Counted from the first letter of the stretch, positions 1 through 10,400 are shown. The stretch: 64,000 bases of DNA from Rhodovibrionaceae bacterium (GCA_028279885.1 JANQMX010000001.1:1-64000); one strand, 5' to 3'. Notes: a model not told the origin generated them from the letters alone. Made by a program: numbers and translations.

Positions 1-542
1 GCCGCGCAAACAGGCCGGACATATGGATGCAAGCGACCCGGTCAAAACCAACTTCACGCTCTGGCAAAAAGGGGGCCGTCCACATATGGACCCCGGCTCT
101 AGGCCGGGGTGACAGTTCGTGGGGCTGTGCCGTCAGAGGCCCCTACCGTTGTCATCCCGGCCAAGGGCGTAGCCCGCGTGTCCGGGCTCGCGCAGCGAGT
201 TGCCGAAGGCATAGCCGACCGGGCACGGCCTGTGGCACGAAGAGCCGGACCTTGCCACGCCGGCGCGCAACGAGAGCAGTCCGGAGCGGCTGAGGAATGG
301 ACCCCGGCTCAAGGCCGGGGTGACAGTTTGTGGTGCGGTGACGCCCGCTGTCCCTCTCGTAATGTCATCCTTGGGCGAGCCACGTTAGTGGCGAGTTCCG
401 AGGGCTCGCGGAGCGAGATGCCGAAGGCACTTATCAGCTCGCGCAGAACCCGGCCGTGCCTTTGGCAACTCGCTACGCGAGCCCTCGGGACGGGCCCTCG
501 GGTCTGCGACCCTTCCGGCCCGCCCAAGGGTGACGATTAGTG
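1..542. repeat. Intergenic repeat cluster at left edge
   Basis: No convincing gene is seen. The stretch holds several copies of the window-wide palindromic repeat family. Short A-type hairpins of the form ATGGACCCCGGCTC/GGCCGGGGTGACA lie at 86-115 and 297-326, an A-type end starts at 150, and a longer B-type element lies at 363-535 with inverted ends (TGTCATCCTTGGGCGAGCC against GCCCAAGGGTGACG). The last element ends 8 bp from the stop codon of the next minus-strand gene. The tail of a gene entering from the left, ending in one of the first stop codons near 100-110, cannot be excluded. Confidence 0.75.
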
Positions 543-3500
543 CTACTCCGCCGCGCGCCCATCGGGGAGATGCTGCCCGGCGGCAAGCTGCCCCGCAGCG
601 AGCTGCCGGCCGACCAGGCGCGCGTAGGGGCCGCGGCGGGCGAGCAGGTCTTCGTGCCGCCCCTCCTCGATCACCCGGCCCTTGTCCATGACCAGGATGC
701 AGTCGGCGTCGCGCACCGTTGAGAGGCGGTGGGCGATGACGATAGTGGTGCGGTGCTGCATCAGCTTGGAAAGCGCCCCATGCACCGCCCGCTCGCTCAA
801 GGCATCGAGATGGGAGGTCGCCTCGTCGAGCACCAGGAGCGGCGCGTCCTTCAGGAAGGCGCGGGCGATGGCGACCCTTTGGCGCTGCCCGCCCGAAAGG
901 GCCATGCCGCGCTCGCCCACCGGGGTGTCGAGCCCCTGGGGCAGCCCGGCGACGAACTCCTCCAGAGCGGCCTGACGCACGGCATCGGCCAGTTCCTCCT
1001 CGCTCGCTTCCGGCCGGGCAATGCGGATGTTGGCGCCGAGCGTGTCGTTGAAGAGGTAGGTGTCCTGCGCCACCAGGGCGACGCAGCGCCGCAGCGCATC
1101 GAGCCGATAGGCATCGAGCTTGTGCCCGGCGAGGTCGATGGCGCCCTGCTGCGGGTCCCAGAAGCGCAGCAGGAGCTGGGCGATGGTCGTCTTGCCCGCG
1201 CCGGAGGAGCCGACCAGCGCGACGCTGGCCCCGGCCGGCACCGCGAAGCTGACACCCTCAAGCGCCGGGCGCGGCTGGCCCGGATAGGTGAAGCCGACAT
1301 CCTGGAAAGCGACCTCGACACCGCCTGCCCCTACACCACCGGCCGCGCTGCCGTCGCCGATCGGCACGGCCTCCAGCGGGCCGTCGGTGACCGGCACCGG
1401 CTCATGCTCCACGGCATAGAGGCGCTGGGTCGCGCCCAGGGTGTCGGCGAGCTGCTTGCCGACTTCGGCGATCTCGGAGATCGGCAGGAAGGCAGCCATG
1501 GCCATGAGGGTGAAGAGCGGCAGCAGCGCGGGATCGACCGCGCCCTGCTGCACCAGCAGCGCACCGGTCACAACGATGGCGAGGCCGCCGAAGACAGTGG
1601 CCACCTCGACCAGCGCCGACTGCGCCGAAAGCTCGCGGTGGAAGGAGAGGCGCAGGTCCTGCTGCTTCTTGACGCCCTCGAGGAACTGGGCGCGCTTGTT
1701 GCCGCTCTGCTGAAAGGCGAGGATCTCGGTCAGGCCCTGGACGCTGTCGACGGCCTGGGCGTTGAGGTCGCCCAGCGCCTCGCGGGTCTTGGCCGCCAGG
1801 CGGTCGATGCGCCGGCGCAGGAAGATCGGCGTCAGGGCGACCAGGGCCAGGAAGGGCACCAGGGCCGCGGCCAGGCGCCAGTCGAAGACGATCAGGGTGG
1901 CAAGCACCGCGCTGGGCACCAGCACGGCGACGAAGGCCGGAGCCACGGTGTGGGCGAAGAAGTACTCCACCATCTCCACGTCGTGCGTCGCCATCGAGAC
2001 CAGATCGCCGGTGCGCCGCCGCACCAGGAAAGCGGGGGCGAGCGCGTCCAGCTTGGCGAAGAGCTGACGCCGGAGGTCGGCCAAGAGGCGGAAGGCCATG
2101 TCGTGGGCGATCCAGGATTCGAGCCAGTGCAACAGGCCCGCGGCGGGCGCCAGCAGCAGCAGCGCGATGAGCAATCCGTCCACCGTCTCGCCGGCCTTGA
2201 GCCCGGCCACGGCCAGGGCGGAGAGCACGCCGACCCCGATGAAGGCCACCACCCGCGCCACGCCGAGCAGGAAGGTGACCGTAAGGCGCCCCTTCCAGGG
2301 CGCGATGAAGCCGAGCAGCTGCTTGAGCACGCCGCCCCAGCCGAGACCTTCGGCGCGGATGATTGCGTCCTCGGCAGCCTCTGGCTTTTCGGGCTCGGCC
2401 GCAGCTATAGGCTCCGCAGTGCTGTCCAGGGCCGGGGTCGTCTGCAGCGCCGCCGGCAGCATCGGATCCTCCTCGTCGGCGGCTCGCTCTTCGAGCTGCT
2501 CGGCCATCAGGCGGCTGTAGACGCCGCCCTTGGCCACCAGGTCTCTGTGGCTGCCCTGCTCGACGACCTGGCCCTCGGCGATGACCAGGATGCGGTCGGA
2601 GCCGATGACGCTGGAGAGGCGGTGCGCCAGCGTCAGGGTCGTGCGGCCCTCCATCAGGCGGTCCAGCGCTTCCTGAATGACCGCCTCGTTCTCGGCGTCG
2701 ACGGCGGAGAGCGCTTCGTCGAGAATGAGGATCGGCGCGTCGCGCAGCAGGGCGCGGGCGATGGCGACCCGTTGGCGCTGCCCGCCGGAAAGGCGAATGC
2801 CGCGTTCGCCGATCACGGTGCGGTAGCCTTGCGGCAGGGCCTCGATGAAGTCGTGCGCGTTGGCGGCGCGGGCGGCCGCCTCCAAGTCCTCCTGGGTGGC
2901 GTCCGGCTTGCCGAGCCGCAGGTTGTCCTCGACCGTGCCGTGGAACAGGTAGGTATCCTGGCTGACCATGGCGAACTGGCCGCGCAGGGCATCGAAGCTG
3001 AGGTCGCGGATATCCTGGCCGCCGACCCGGACCGTGCCGGCCTGCGGGTCGTAGAAGCGCAGCAGCAGCTTGAGGATCGAAGACTTGCCGCTGCCGCTGG
3101 GCCCGACGATGCCCACCCGCTCGCCTGCCGCGACCTTGAAGCTCAGGTCGTCGAGGGCGACGCCGCGGCCGCCGGGGTAGCTGAAGCGCACCTCCTCGAA
3201 GGCAATGCTGGGGCTGAGCGGAGAAGACGGCTCCACCGCGCCGGCCTCCTGCGTGACCGAGGGTGTTTGCTTCAGCAAGCCGAGGACACCCTCGGAGGCG
3301 GAGCGGCCGAGCATGCCGGCGTGCAGCAGCTCCCTGAGGTCGCGCATCGGGCGAAAGACCTCGACGCCGAGCATGAGGATGACCAGCAGCGAAGCGAGGG
3401 GCAGCAAACCCTCGTCGTAGCGCCAGATGCCGACCGCCAGCGCCAAGGCGGCACCCAGCGCGATGCAGCAGTCGGTGATGCCGCGGGTCATGGCGCTGGT

Positions 3501-4211
3501 CATCAAGACACCCATGGTGCTCTTGAAGAGCTTGTCGGCCTTGTCGGCCAGCAACCGGGCGCGGCTGCTGCTCTGGCCGAAGGCCTTCAGTGTCGCCAAG
3601 CCCTGCACGGCATCGAGGAACTCGGCGGCGTAGGCGCGGTAGGCCTTGGAGCGGGCGAGCGAAGCGCGGCTGTCCCAGGTCTGGAAGACCGCCGGCGCCA
3701 GCAGGGCGAGAAAGGCGAAGCCCAGGAAAACCAGGGCGACGGGCAGGTCGAGGAAGGCGACGAAGGCAAAGATCACGAGCGGCGTCAGGGCCGCGACCAG
3801 GAGCTGCGGCAGGTAGCGGCCGAAGTAGACCTCCAGGTGCTCGACCCCTTCGACCAGCGAGGTGATGACGTCGCCGCTGCGGGTTAGGCCGAAGTAGGCC
3901 GGCCCCAGCGAGAGGACCTTGTCGTAGAGCTGCGCCCGCAGGTGGAGCTGTACCCGCGAGGCCGTGTCGTAGGCCATGGCGATGCGCCAGTACTCGACCC
4001 CGCCGCGCAGCAGGATGAGCGCGGCCACGGCCGCCGCCGCCGGCAGCAGGGTGCTCAGCGGCTCGCCGGCGAAGACTAGGGCCAGCAGCCAGCCCAGCAG
4101 GGCCAGGCGCGCCACGCCGAAGAGGGAGGACAGGAGGCCAATGGCGGCCGAAGCGAGGATGCGGCCGCGCACCCCGCGGGTGAAGATCCAAAGTCGGCTG
4201 TCGAAGAACAT
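543..4211 (-). CDS. Fused ABC exporter, ATPase-permease x2 (CydDC-like)
   Basis: A single chain of about 1222 residues holds two complete half-transporters: TMD1, NBD1, TMD2, NBD2. NBD1 has Walker A GPSGSGKSS near residue 370, signature LSGGQRQRVAIARALL near 472 and Walker B with DEALS instead of DEATS. NBD2 has Walker A GSSGAGKTT near 1002, LSGGQRQRVAIARAFL near 1104 and DEATS. The fused order and the TMD sequence suggest the thiol-reductant exporter family CydDC, which exports cysteine/glutathione to the periplasm for cytochrome bd assembly. A multidrug or peptide exporter is possible, since no cydAB is nearby. The frame is open 29 codons further upstream, but ATG at 4211 (MFFDSRLWIF) gives the normal N-terminus. 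The chain ends in a repetitive AAGQLAAGQ tail. Confidence 0.82.
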   Translation of the reverse strand: MFFDSRLWIFTRGVRGRILASAAIGLLSSLFGVARLALLGWLLALVFAGEPLSTLLPAAAAVAALILLRGGVEYWRIAMAYDTASRVQLHLRAQLYDKVLSLGPAYFGLTRSGDVITSLVEGVEHLEVYFGRYLPQLLVAALTPLVIFAFVAFLDLPVALVFLGFAFLALLAPAVFQTWDSRASLARSKAYRAYAAEFLDAVQGLATLKAFGQSSSRARLLADKADKLFKSTMGVLMTSAMTRGITDCCIALGAALALAVGIWRYDEGLLPLASLLVILMLGVEVFRPMRDLRELLHAGMLGRSASEGVLGLLKQTPSVTQEAGAVEPSSPLSPSIAFEEVRFSYPGGRGVALDDLSFKVAAGERVGIVGPSGSGKSSILKLLLRFYDPQAGTVRVGGQDIRDLSFDALRGQFAMVSQDTYLFHGTVEDNLRLGKPDATQEDLEAAARAANAHDFIEALPQGYRTVIGERGIRLSGGQRQRVAIARALLRDAPILILDEALSAVDAENEAVIQEALDRLMEGRTTLTLAHRLSSVIGSDRILVIAEGQVVEQGSHRDLVAKGGVYSRLMAEQLEERAADEEDPMLPAALQTTPALDSTAEPIAAAEPEKPEAAEDAIIRAEGLGWGGVLKQLLGFIAPWKGRLTVTFLLGVARVVAFIGVGVLSALAVAGLKAGETVDGLLIALLLLAPAAGLLHWLESWIAHDMAFRLLADLRRQLFAKLDALAPAFLVRRRTGDLVSMATHDVEMVEYFFAHTVAPAFVAVLVPSAVLATLIVFDWRLAAALVPFLALVALTPIFLRRRIDRLAAKTREALGDLNAQAVDSVQGLTEILAFQQSGNKRAQFLEGVKKQQDLRLSFHRELSAQSALVEVATVFGGLAIVVTGALLVQQGAVDPALLPLFTLMAMAAFLPISEIAEVGKQLADTLGATQRLYAVEHEPVPVTDGPLEAVPIGDGSAAGGVGAGGVEVAFQDVGFTYPGQPRPALEGVSFAVPAGASVALVGSSGAGKTTIAQLLLRFWDPQQGAIDLAGHKLDAYRLDALRRCVALVAQDTYLFNDTLGANIRIARPEASEEELADAVRQAALEEFVAGLPQGLDTPVGERGMALSGGQRQRVAIARAFLKDAPLLVLDEATSHLDALSERAVHGALSKLMQHRTTIVIAHRLSTVRDADCILVMDKGRVIEEGRHEDLLARRGPYARLVGRQLAAGQLAAGQHLPDGRAAE

Positions 4212-4639
4212 GGGCGCGCTCGTCGATGGTTGGGAGCGGAATTCCCCGAAGGCTAGCCTATGCGAAAACGTGTAGCGCCAATCGAATTTGCATAGCACGC
4301 CAACAGTGCTGTTGAGAGGGATCGCACAGACGGCGCCCTGTTAGCTTCCATGCTGCAGCCCTCCCACGACTGTCATGCTTGGGCGAGGCCCGCTGGGCCG
4401 TCAGGCCCGGATAAGCCGAGGGGGGCCGCAGACGGCACAGCACCCCAGACTGTCACCCCGGCCTTGAGCCGGGGTCCATCCCACGGCCTACGCGGAATGG
4501 AGACATTCAGCGCGGGCGTTGCGGCGGCCTCGCTTATCGTTCCGCAGTTCGTGCCCAGCCCGACCATGGATCCCGGCTCGCGGGCTTCGCCCTTGGCCGG
4601 GATGACATTTCTTGGGGCCGCAAACGGGGTGGGACACCC
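4212..4639. repeat. Intergenic palindromic repeats, one full-length A-A element
   Basis: The gap upstream of the ABC exporter and downstream of the reductase holds a B-type half element at 4371-4413 and a complete 157-bp A-A element at 4451-4607. The latter has ends TGTCACCCCGGCC and GGCCGGGATGACA around a core (about 4490-4565). The core recurs at 63400-63485 and, inverted, at 56980-57065. The rest (4212-4370) holds the exporter's upstream region. No promoter is clear enough to call. Confidence 0.75.
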
Positions 4640-5698
4640 CTAACTCCCCGGCAGGCCCTTGGTGGTGGAGTACTCCCAGTGTAGCTCGGTGTCGGGGAAG
4701 ATGCGCGGGTAGATGGCATGCGCCGCCATGGCCGCCTCCGAAAAGCCGGTGGCGATCAGCTTCAGCTTGTTGGGATAGGTCGCGATGTCGCCGATGGCGT
4801 GGATGCCGTCCAGGCTGGTGGCGCAGGTCGTGGGATCGACCTCGATATGGTGCTTGTCGAGATTGAGGCCCCACTCGGCGATCGGCCCCAGGTCCATGGA
4901 GAGGCCGAAGAAGGGCAGCAGGGCATCGGCCTCCAGCCGGCGGGTGCCGCCTTCGAAGTCGCGCACCACCACTGCTTCCAGGCGCCCCTCGGCGCCCTCC
5001 AGGGAGTCGAGCTGATAAGGGATAACCAGTTCCACCTTGCCGTCCGGTGCGTCGGCCAGGCGATGCAGCTTGGCCACCGAGTCCGGCGCGCCGCGGAACT
5101 TGGGCCGGCGGTGGATGACGTAGATCTTGGCGGCGATCTCCGCCAGCGCCAGGGTCCAGTCGAGCGCGCTGTCGCCGCCGCCGGCGATCACCAGGGTCTT
5201 GTCTCGGAAACGCTCCGGCTTGTTGACGTAGTAGAAGACGCTGTCGCCCTCGTAGGCCTCGATGCCCTCCAGCGGCGGGCGGTTGGGACCGAAGGCGCCG
5301 GCCCCGCCGGCGATGATCACCGCCTTGGCCTCGACCCGGGTGCCGGCCGAGGTCGTCAGGCGCCAGCCGTCCTCGTGGCGCTCGGCCGTCTCGACCCGCT
5401 GCCGGAGGCGGTAGTTGGGATGGAAGGGGGCCGCCTGCTCCGCCAGACGGTCCACCAGGTCCTGGCCGTTGACCCGCGGAAAGCCGGGAATGTCGTAGAT
5501 CGGCTTATCGGGATAGAGCGCGGCGCACTGCCCGCCGACGCTGTCCAAGGCGTCGATCACGCAGGTGGTCATCTTCAGCATGCCGCACTCGAAGATCGCG
5601 AAGAGTCCCACCGGCCCGGCGCCGACGATGGCCACGTCGCACTCCACCAGGTTCCGGTCTTCGTTGCCGTGCACCCTTGCCGTCTCTACCGCGCTCAC
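4640..5698 (-). CDS. Ferredoxin--NADP(+) reductase, thioredoxin-reductase-like
   Basis: 352-residue two-dinucleotide-fold flavoprotein. The FAD-binding GAGPVG lies near residue 26 and the NADPH-binding GGGDSALDW near 170. The VGGQCAALYPDK region follows the first fold, and the late FAD site has the form GDIATYPNKLKL. The CxxC redox pair of thioredoxin reductase is absent, which places it with the type-2 ferredoxin/flavodoxin-NADP reductases (YumC class). It would pass electrons between NADPH and ferredoxin in the cytoplasm. Start is GTG at 5698, with GGAG about 14 bases upstream and GAGG nearer. No ferredoxin is adjacent; fdxA lies about 50 kb away. Confidence 0.9.
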   Translation of the reverse strand: MSAVETARVHGNEDRNLVECDVAIVGAGPVGLFAIFECGMLKMTTCVIDALDSVGGQCAALYPDKPIYDIPGFPRVNGQDLVDRLAEQAAPFHPNYRLRQRVETAERHEDGWRLTTSAGTRVEAKAVIIAGGAGAFGPNRPPLEGIEAYEGDSVFYYVNKPERFRDKTLVIAGGGDSALDWTLALAEIAAKIYVIHRRPKFRGAPDSVAKLHRLADAPDGKVELVIPYQLDSLEGAEGRLEAVVVRDFEGGTRRLEADALLPFFGLSMDLGPIAEWGLNLDKHHIEVDPTTCATSLDGIHAIGDIATYPNKLKLIATGFSEAAMAAHAIYPRIFPDTELHWEYSTTKGLPGS

Positions 5699-5821
5699 AG
5701 GCCTCGCTCTCCTTCCGCACTATCGGCGCAGAAACTTGGCGAGCCCGCCGCTGTTTGGCAACAGCGGCTATAGTTGATGCGGCACCGGCCCGCACTCCCT
5801 CCTCTGCTACGCACCATAAGC

Positions 5822-5966
5822 CGTCACCCCGGCCCTTAGGCGAGCCCGGGACCGCTTGCGGTTCCGGCATGCGAGCCTTGGCAGCCGGGGTCCAGCCACA
5901 AGCACGGACCGTGCCTACCGCTGGACCCTCGGGTCTCGGCCCCGTGGGCCTCGCCCAAGGGTGACG
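5822..5966. repeat. B-A composite palindromic repeat
   Basis: A composite element with an A-type end (GTCACCCCGGCC) on the left and a B-type end (CCTCGCCCAAGGGTGAC) on the right. Its core (about 5892-5930) contains CACGGACCGTGCCTACCGC, which recurs inverted at 14751-14895, 57133-57238 and 52478-52612. It lies in the divergent gap between the reductase (start 5698) and tsaE (start 6179). Confidence 0.8.
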
Positions 5967-6000
5967 GTCGAGGGTGCATCGACGCCCAGGGCCCGCACCC

Positions 6001-6048
6001 CCTCCCGGCCAACCCACTAGGGTACCATGCCATGGGTTGGTCGGGAGG
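6001..6048. promoter_or_regulatory. Long hairpin between divergent genes
   Basis: Left arm CCTCCCGGCCAACCCA (6001-6016) pairs with TGGGTTGGTCGGGAGG (6033-6048): 16 bp with one G-T, loop of 16 nt containing the palindrome GGTACC. It lies 130 bp before tsaE and 300 bp after the start of the divergent reductase. There is no T-run, so it is not a classical terminator. It also differs from the A/B repeats. Function unknown. Confidence 0.6.
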
Positions 6049-6178
6049 AGGAGTGGGACGGAACAGTGCGGCGCGCCTCAGCACGTCGACAACGAGCCCT
6101 GAAGGTGAAGGCGCGCCCTAGAAAGACTCTCCTCCAACAGCTTGCGAGAGAGGCACCCGGAGCGCTAGAAGCCTGCCC

Positions 6179-6694
6179 ATGACCCAAGCGGCCAACGCCC
6201 TTCCCGCAGCCGAGAGCGCCGTCTTCGACCTGCCCGACGAGGCGGCGACGGCCGCCCTGGCCGGACGCCTGGCGGCGCAGGCGCAACGGGGCGACGTCTA
6301 TGCCCTGTTCGGCGACCTCGGCGCCGGCAAGACCAGCTTCGCCCGCGCCTTCATCAACGCCCTGCCCGGCGGGCCCGAGGATGTCCCAAGCCCGACCTTC
6401 ACTCTGGTGCAGACCTATCGGCGCGGCGCACTGGAGATCTGGCACGTGGATCTCTATCGCCTCGGCGGCCCCGAGGAGAGCCTGGAGCTGGGCATGGAAG
6501 AGGGCTATGACCAGGCCGCGATGCTGATCGAGTGGCCAGAACGCCTGGGTGCCCTGTTGCCCGAGACCCGGCTTGACCTTGCCTTCGCCTATGCGACGGA
6601 CGGCGGCCGCCGAGCGACACTAACGCCGCGCGGCGCCTGGCGGGCGAGCAGCGCCGACTGGCTGAAAGACTTCGCAAGCGACGGGAAGGCATGA
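6179..6694 (+). CDS. tsaE: tRNA threonylcarbamoyladenosine ATPase TsaE
   Basis: 171 residues. TsaE is the P-loop ATPase that works with TsaB and TsaD to make t6A37 on ANN-decoding tRNAs. Visible motifs are Walker A GDLGAGKTSFARAF near residue 45, PSPTFTLVQTY near 70, HVDLYRL near 90 and LIEWPERLG near 117, all typical of the family. Length is normal. The stop overlaps the next start as ATGA, so it is translationally coupled to the nucleotidyltransferase and is the first gene of the tsaE-murU-addB-addA(-trxA) run. Confidence 0.94.
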   Translation: MTQAANALPAAESAVFDLPDEAATAALAGRLAAQAQRGDVYALFGDLGAGKTSFARAFINALPGGPEDVPSPTFTLVQTYRRGALEIWHVDLYRLGGPEESLELGMEEGYDQAAMLIEWPERLGALLPETRLDLAFAYATDGGRRATLTPRGAWRASSADWLKDFASDGKA

Positions 6695-7449
6695 GCGCAA
6701 CGGAAAAGGGCAAGGCCGGAGCTGTCCCACCGGCCATGATCCTGGCCGCCGGCTTCGGCAAGCGGATGCGGCCGATCACCGACAGCATCCCCAAGCCGCT
6801 GGTCCAGATTCGCGGGCAGGCCATGATCGACCACGTGCTCGACCGCTGCACCGACGCGGGCGTGACCGAGGCGGTGGTCAACCTGCATCACCTGCCCGAA
6901 AAGCTGCGCAGCCATCTCTCGGGGCGCGCGACACCCAACATCCGCTTTTCCGACGAGCCGGAGATTCTCGATACTGGCGGCGGCGTCGCCAAGGCCCTGC
7001 CGCACTTCGGCGACTCCGCCTTCATCGTCGCCAACGGTGACGTCGTCTGGCTCGACGGCCAGGTTCCGGCGCTCTCACGCCTGCTGGATGCCTGGGACGA
7101 AGAGCGCATGGACGCGCTCTTGCTGCTGCAGCCGACGGTGAGTGCGGTGGGCTACGAGGGCAAGGGCGATTTCGTCATGGGCACGGAGGGCGAGCTGCGC
7201 CGCCGCCGCGAATATGAGATCGCGCCCTTTGTCTTCGCCGGCGTGCAGATCCTGCACCCGCGCCTCTTCGAAAGCGCGCCGGATGGGCCCTTCTCGCTCA
7301 ATCTGCTCTACGACATGGCGATCTTGGAGGAGCGGCTATTCGGCCTACGCCACGACGGGCTCTGGTACCACGTGGGCACGCCGGAGGCGATCGGGGAGGT
7401 CGAGGAGTATCTCGCCTACGAGCTCGGCTCGCTGGATATGGCCGGGTGA
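6691..7449 (+). CDS. murU: MurNAc-1-P uridylyltransferase-like nucleotidyltransferase
   Basis: 252 residues with the sugar-phosphate nucleotidyltransferase signature: LAAGFGKRMRPITDSIPKPL near residue 12, then VANGDVVWLDG near 110 carrying the metal-binding Asp. By family and position (tsaE side, before addB) it is the MurU enzyme of the anhydro-MurNAc recycling shunt, making UDP-MurNAc from MurNAc-1-phosphate. MurU normally acts after the kinase AmgK, whose gene usually sits between tsaE and murU. Here tsaE and murU overlap by 4 bp, so no amgK is present at this locus. Another NDP-sugar product is possible. Confidence 0.82.
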   Translation: MSATEKGKAGAVPPAMILAAGFGKRMRPITDSIPKPLVQIRGQAMIDHVLDRCTDAGVTEAVVNLHHLPEKLRSHLSGRATPNIRFSDEPEILDTGGGVAKALPHFGDSAFIVANGDVVWLDGQVPALSRLLDAWDEERMDALLLLQPTVSAVGYEGKGDFVMGTEGELRRRREYEIAPFVFAGVQILHPRLFESAPDGPFSLNLLYDMAILEERLFGLRHDGLWYHVGTPEAIGEVEEYLAYELGSLDMAG

Positions 7450-10400
7450 CCGACCCAGCCAAGATCAGCAACATCCCCACCGGTGTCTCCTTCCTCGACG
7501 CCCTGGCCGAAGGGCTGATCGCCCGCTTTCCCGACCCCCTGCCCCGCGCCGATCTCCTGGTGCTGCTGCCGACCCGGCGGGCCTGCCGCAGCCTGCGCGA
7601 GGCCTTCCTGCGCGCCAGCGACGGCCAGCCGCTCATCCTGCCGCAGATCCGCCCGCTCGGCGATGTCGACGACGAGGAATTGGCCTTGGGCGAGGAGCCC
7701 GGACTCGCGGCGACAGAGCAGCTCAGCATTCCACCGGCCATGCCGCCCCTACGCCGCGAGTTCCTGCTGACCCGCCTGGTGCTCGACTGGTCGCAACGCC
7801 AGAGCCCTGACGACGAAACCGCCGCCATCGGTCCGGCCCAGGCCGTCGAGCTGGCACGGGAGCTGGCGCGGCTGATCGACCAGGTCGATACCGAGGGCCT
7901 GTCTTTCGCCGAGCTGGAGCGCCTGGCGCCCGACAGCTTGGCCGAGCACTGGCAAATCACCCTCCAGTTCCTCGAGATCGCCGGGGAGGCTTGGCCCGCC
8001 ATCCAGGCCGAGGAAGGGGCCATCGGACCCGCCGAGCGTCGCCGGCTGCTGCTGGAAGCACAGGCGCGGCAATGGCGGGAGTCCCCGCCGGCCACGCCGG
8101 TTATCGCCGCCGGCTCCACCGGTTCCATCCCGGCGACGGCGGCGCTGCTGCAAACGATCGCCGGCCTGCCCGCCGGTGAGGTGGTGCTCCCCGGGCTCGA
8201 CCGCAGCGCCGACGAGGCCACCTGGGACCTGATCACGGAAGACCCGCAGCATCCCCAGCACGGCCTGGCCCGGCTGCTGGTACAGCTCGGCACGACCCGC
8301 GAAGAGGTTGCCGACTGGCCCTGGGGCACGGCGGAGCTACGTCCGGCAAAGCGCGCGGCCTTCGTCAATCTCGCCCTGGCGCCGGCCGAGGCCACGGCCG
8401 ACTGGCGCGACCGCACTCAACGGCTCGACCCCGGGGAGACGGCCGCCGCCTTGAACGGGCTGAGGCGCATCGACGCCAAGAGCGAGCAGGAGGAGGCGCT
8501 GGCCATCGCGCTGGTGCTGCGCGAGGCCGTCGAGCAGCCCGGCCGCACCGCCGCCCTGGTCACCCCCGACCGCGATCTCGCCCGGCGGGTCGCCAGCGAG
8601 CTGAAGCGCTGGGGTCTCAGCATCGACGACTCGGCCGGTCAGCCCTTGGCGGCCAGTGCCCCGGCAACCCTGCTGCGCCTGCTGATCGACATGGTCCCGA
8701 GCGACTTCGCGCCGGTCGCCCTCCTGGCCGCCTTGAAGCATCCGCTCGCCGGCTGCGGCATGGCGCGGACGGCCCTGCTCTCCCGCGTGCGGCTGCTGGA
8801 AGCCAAGCTGCTGCGGGGGCCGCGCCCAGCGCCCGGTCTGGACGGCCTGCGCGCCGCGCTGGCCCACAGGCAGGATAGCGACGGCCTCAGCGCATGGCAG
8901 GCGGAGGAGCTTGCGGCCCTGCTTGACGAGCTGGACGTGCGGCTTGGCCCGCTGGCGGCGCTGGGCAGCGGCGAGAGCGATGAGCTGGACGACCTCTTGC
9001 GCCGGCACATCGCCGCGGCCGAGGCGCTCTGCGCCACCGACAGCGAACCGGGGGAAGCGCGACTCTGGGCCGGCGAAGCCGGGGAGACGCTGGCGCTCTT
9101 TCTCGGCGACCTGGTGCAAGCCAGCCGCCCCAAGGGCAGCGCCCGCCTGCCCGTGACCCTGCGCGACTATGCCGAGCTCTTCACCGGCCTGCTCGTGGGG
9201 CAGGTGGTGCGGCCGCACTACGGCGGCCATCCGCGCCTCGCCATCCTCGGTCCGCTCGAAGCGCGGCTGGTGCAGCCGGATCTGCTGGTGCTCGGCGGAC
9301 TCAACGAAGGGGTCTGGCCGCGCGAGACCGACCCCGGCCCCTGGCTGAGCCGCGCCATGCGCCGCGACTTCGGCCTGCCGCCGGTGGAGCGCGCCGTGGG
9401 TCTCGCCGCCCACGACTTCGTCCAGGCGCTGGGCGCCCGCGAGGTGGTTCTGACCCGCACCGCGCGCAGCGCCGGCGGACCCAGCGTGCCCTCGCGCTGG
9501 CTGCTGCGGCTGGAGGCCCTGATGCAGGCCTGCGGCATCCCCAATGCCGTGGCCGACCGCACGGAGGTCTATCAGGCCTGGGGCGCGGCGCTCGATGCGC
9601 CCGAGGGCCCGCCACGCCCCATGGCTCCGGCCGGCTTCGCCCCGCCGCTGGAGGCGCGGCCGAAGCGCCTGTCGGTGACCCAGATCGAGACCTGGATGCG
9701 CGACCCCTACGCCATCTACGCGCGCCACGTGCTGAAGCTGCGCAAGCTCGACCCGCTGGATGCCGCCCCGGACGCCTCCGACAAGGGCATCCTCATCCAC
9801 GCGGCGATGGAAGAGTTCGTGCGGCGCTACCCCCGGGCGCTTCCCCCCGACCCGGAAGCCGTCCTGCTGGAGATCGGCGTCGAGGTCTTTCGCGCGCTGG
9901 CCCTGCATCCCGCGGTGCAAGCCTACTGGTGGCCGCGCTTCGCGCGCATCGCGGGCTGGGTTGCGCAACGGGAGGCCGGACGCCGGGCGCGACTGGAGCA
10001 GATCTTCTGCGAGCTGGCCGGGGAGATGACCTTGGAGGGCCTCACTCTCAGCGCCCGCGCCGACCGCATCGAGCGGCTTACGAGCGGCGGCCTCGCCATC
10101 CTGGACTACAAGACCGGCACGCCGCCGAGCCCGGCCGACGTTTCCAAGGGCCTGGCGCCGCAGCTTCCCCTGGAAGCCGCCATGGCAGCCCGCGGCGCCT
10201 TCGCCGAGATCGGCCCGGCACCGACCGAAGAGTTGCTGTTCTGGCGCCTGACCGGCGGCAAGGAGATCGGCGAGGAGAAAGCGATCGATCTCAGCAAGCG
10301 CAACCTGCCGGAAGAAGCCGTCGAGGGCCTGCGCGGCCTGATCGCCGCCTTTGCCGACCCGGCCACCGCCTATCATGCCGTGCCCGCCGCCGAGCGGCAG

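Noticed and set aside
1-540. Repeated GTCATCCCGGCC units as a CRISPR array
   Set aside because: Repeats are palindromic, spaced irregularly, spread over many loci and lack equal-length spacers and cas genes.
729-3887. 1052-codon plus-strand ORF opposite the ABC exporter gene
   Set aside because: It is the antisense shadow of the high-GC exporter gene; product is Gln/Gly/Arg/His-rich without any domain, while the minus strand has clear Walker and signature motifs.
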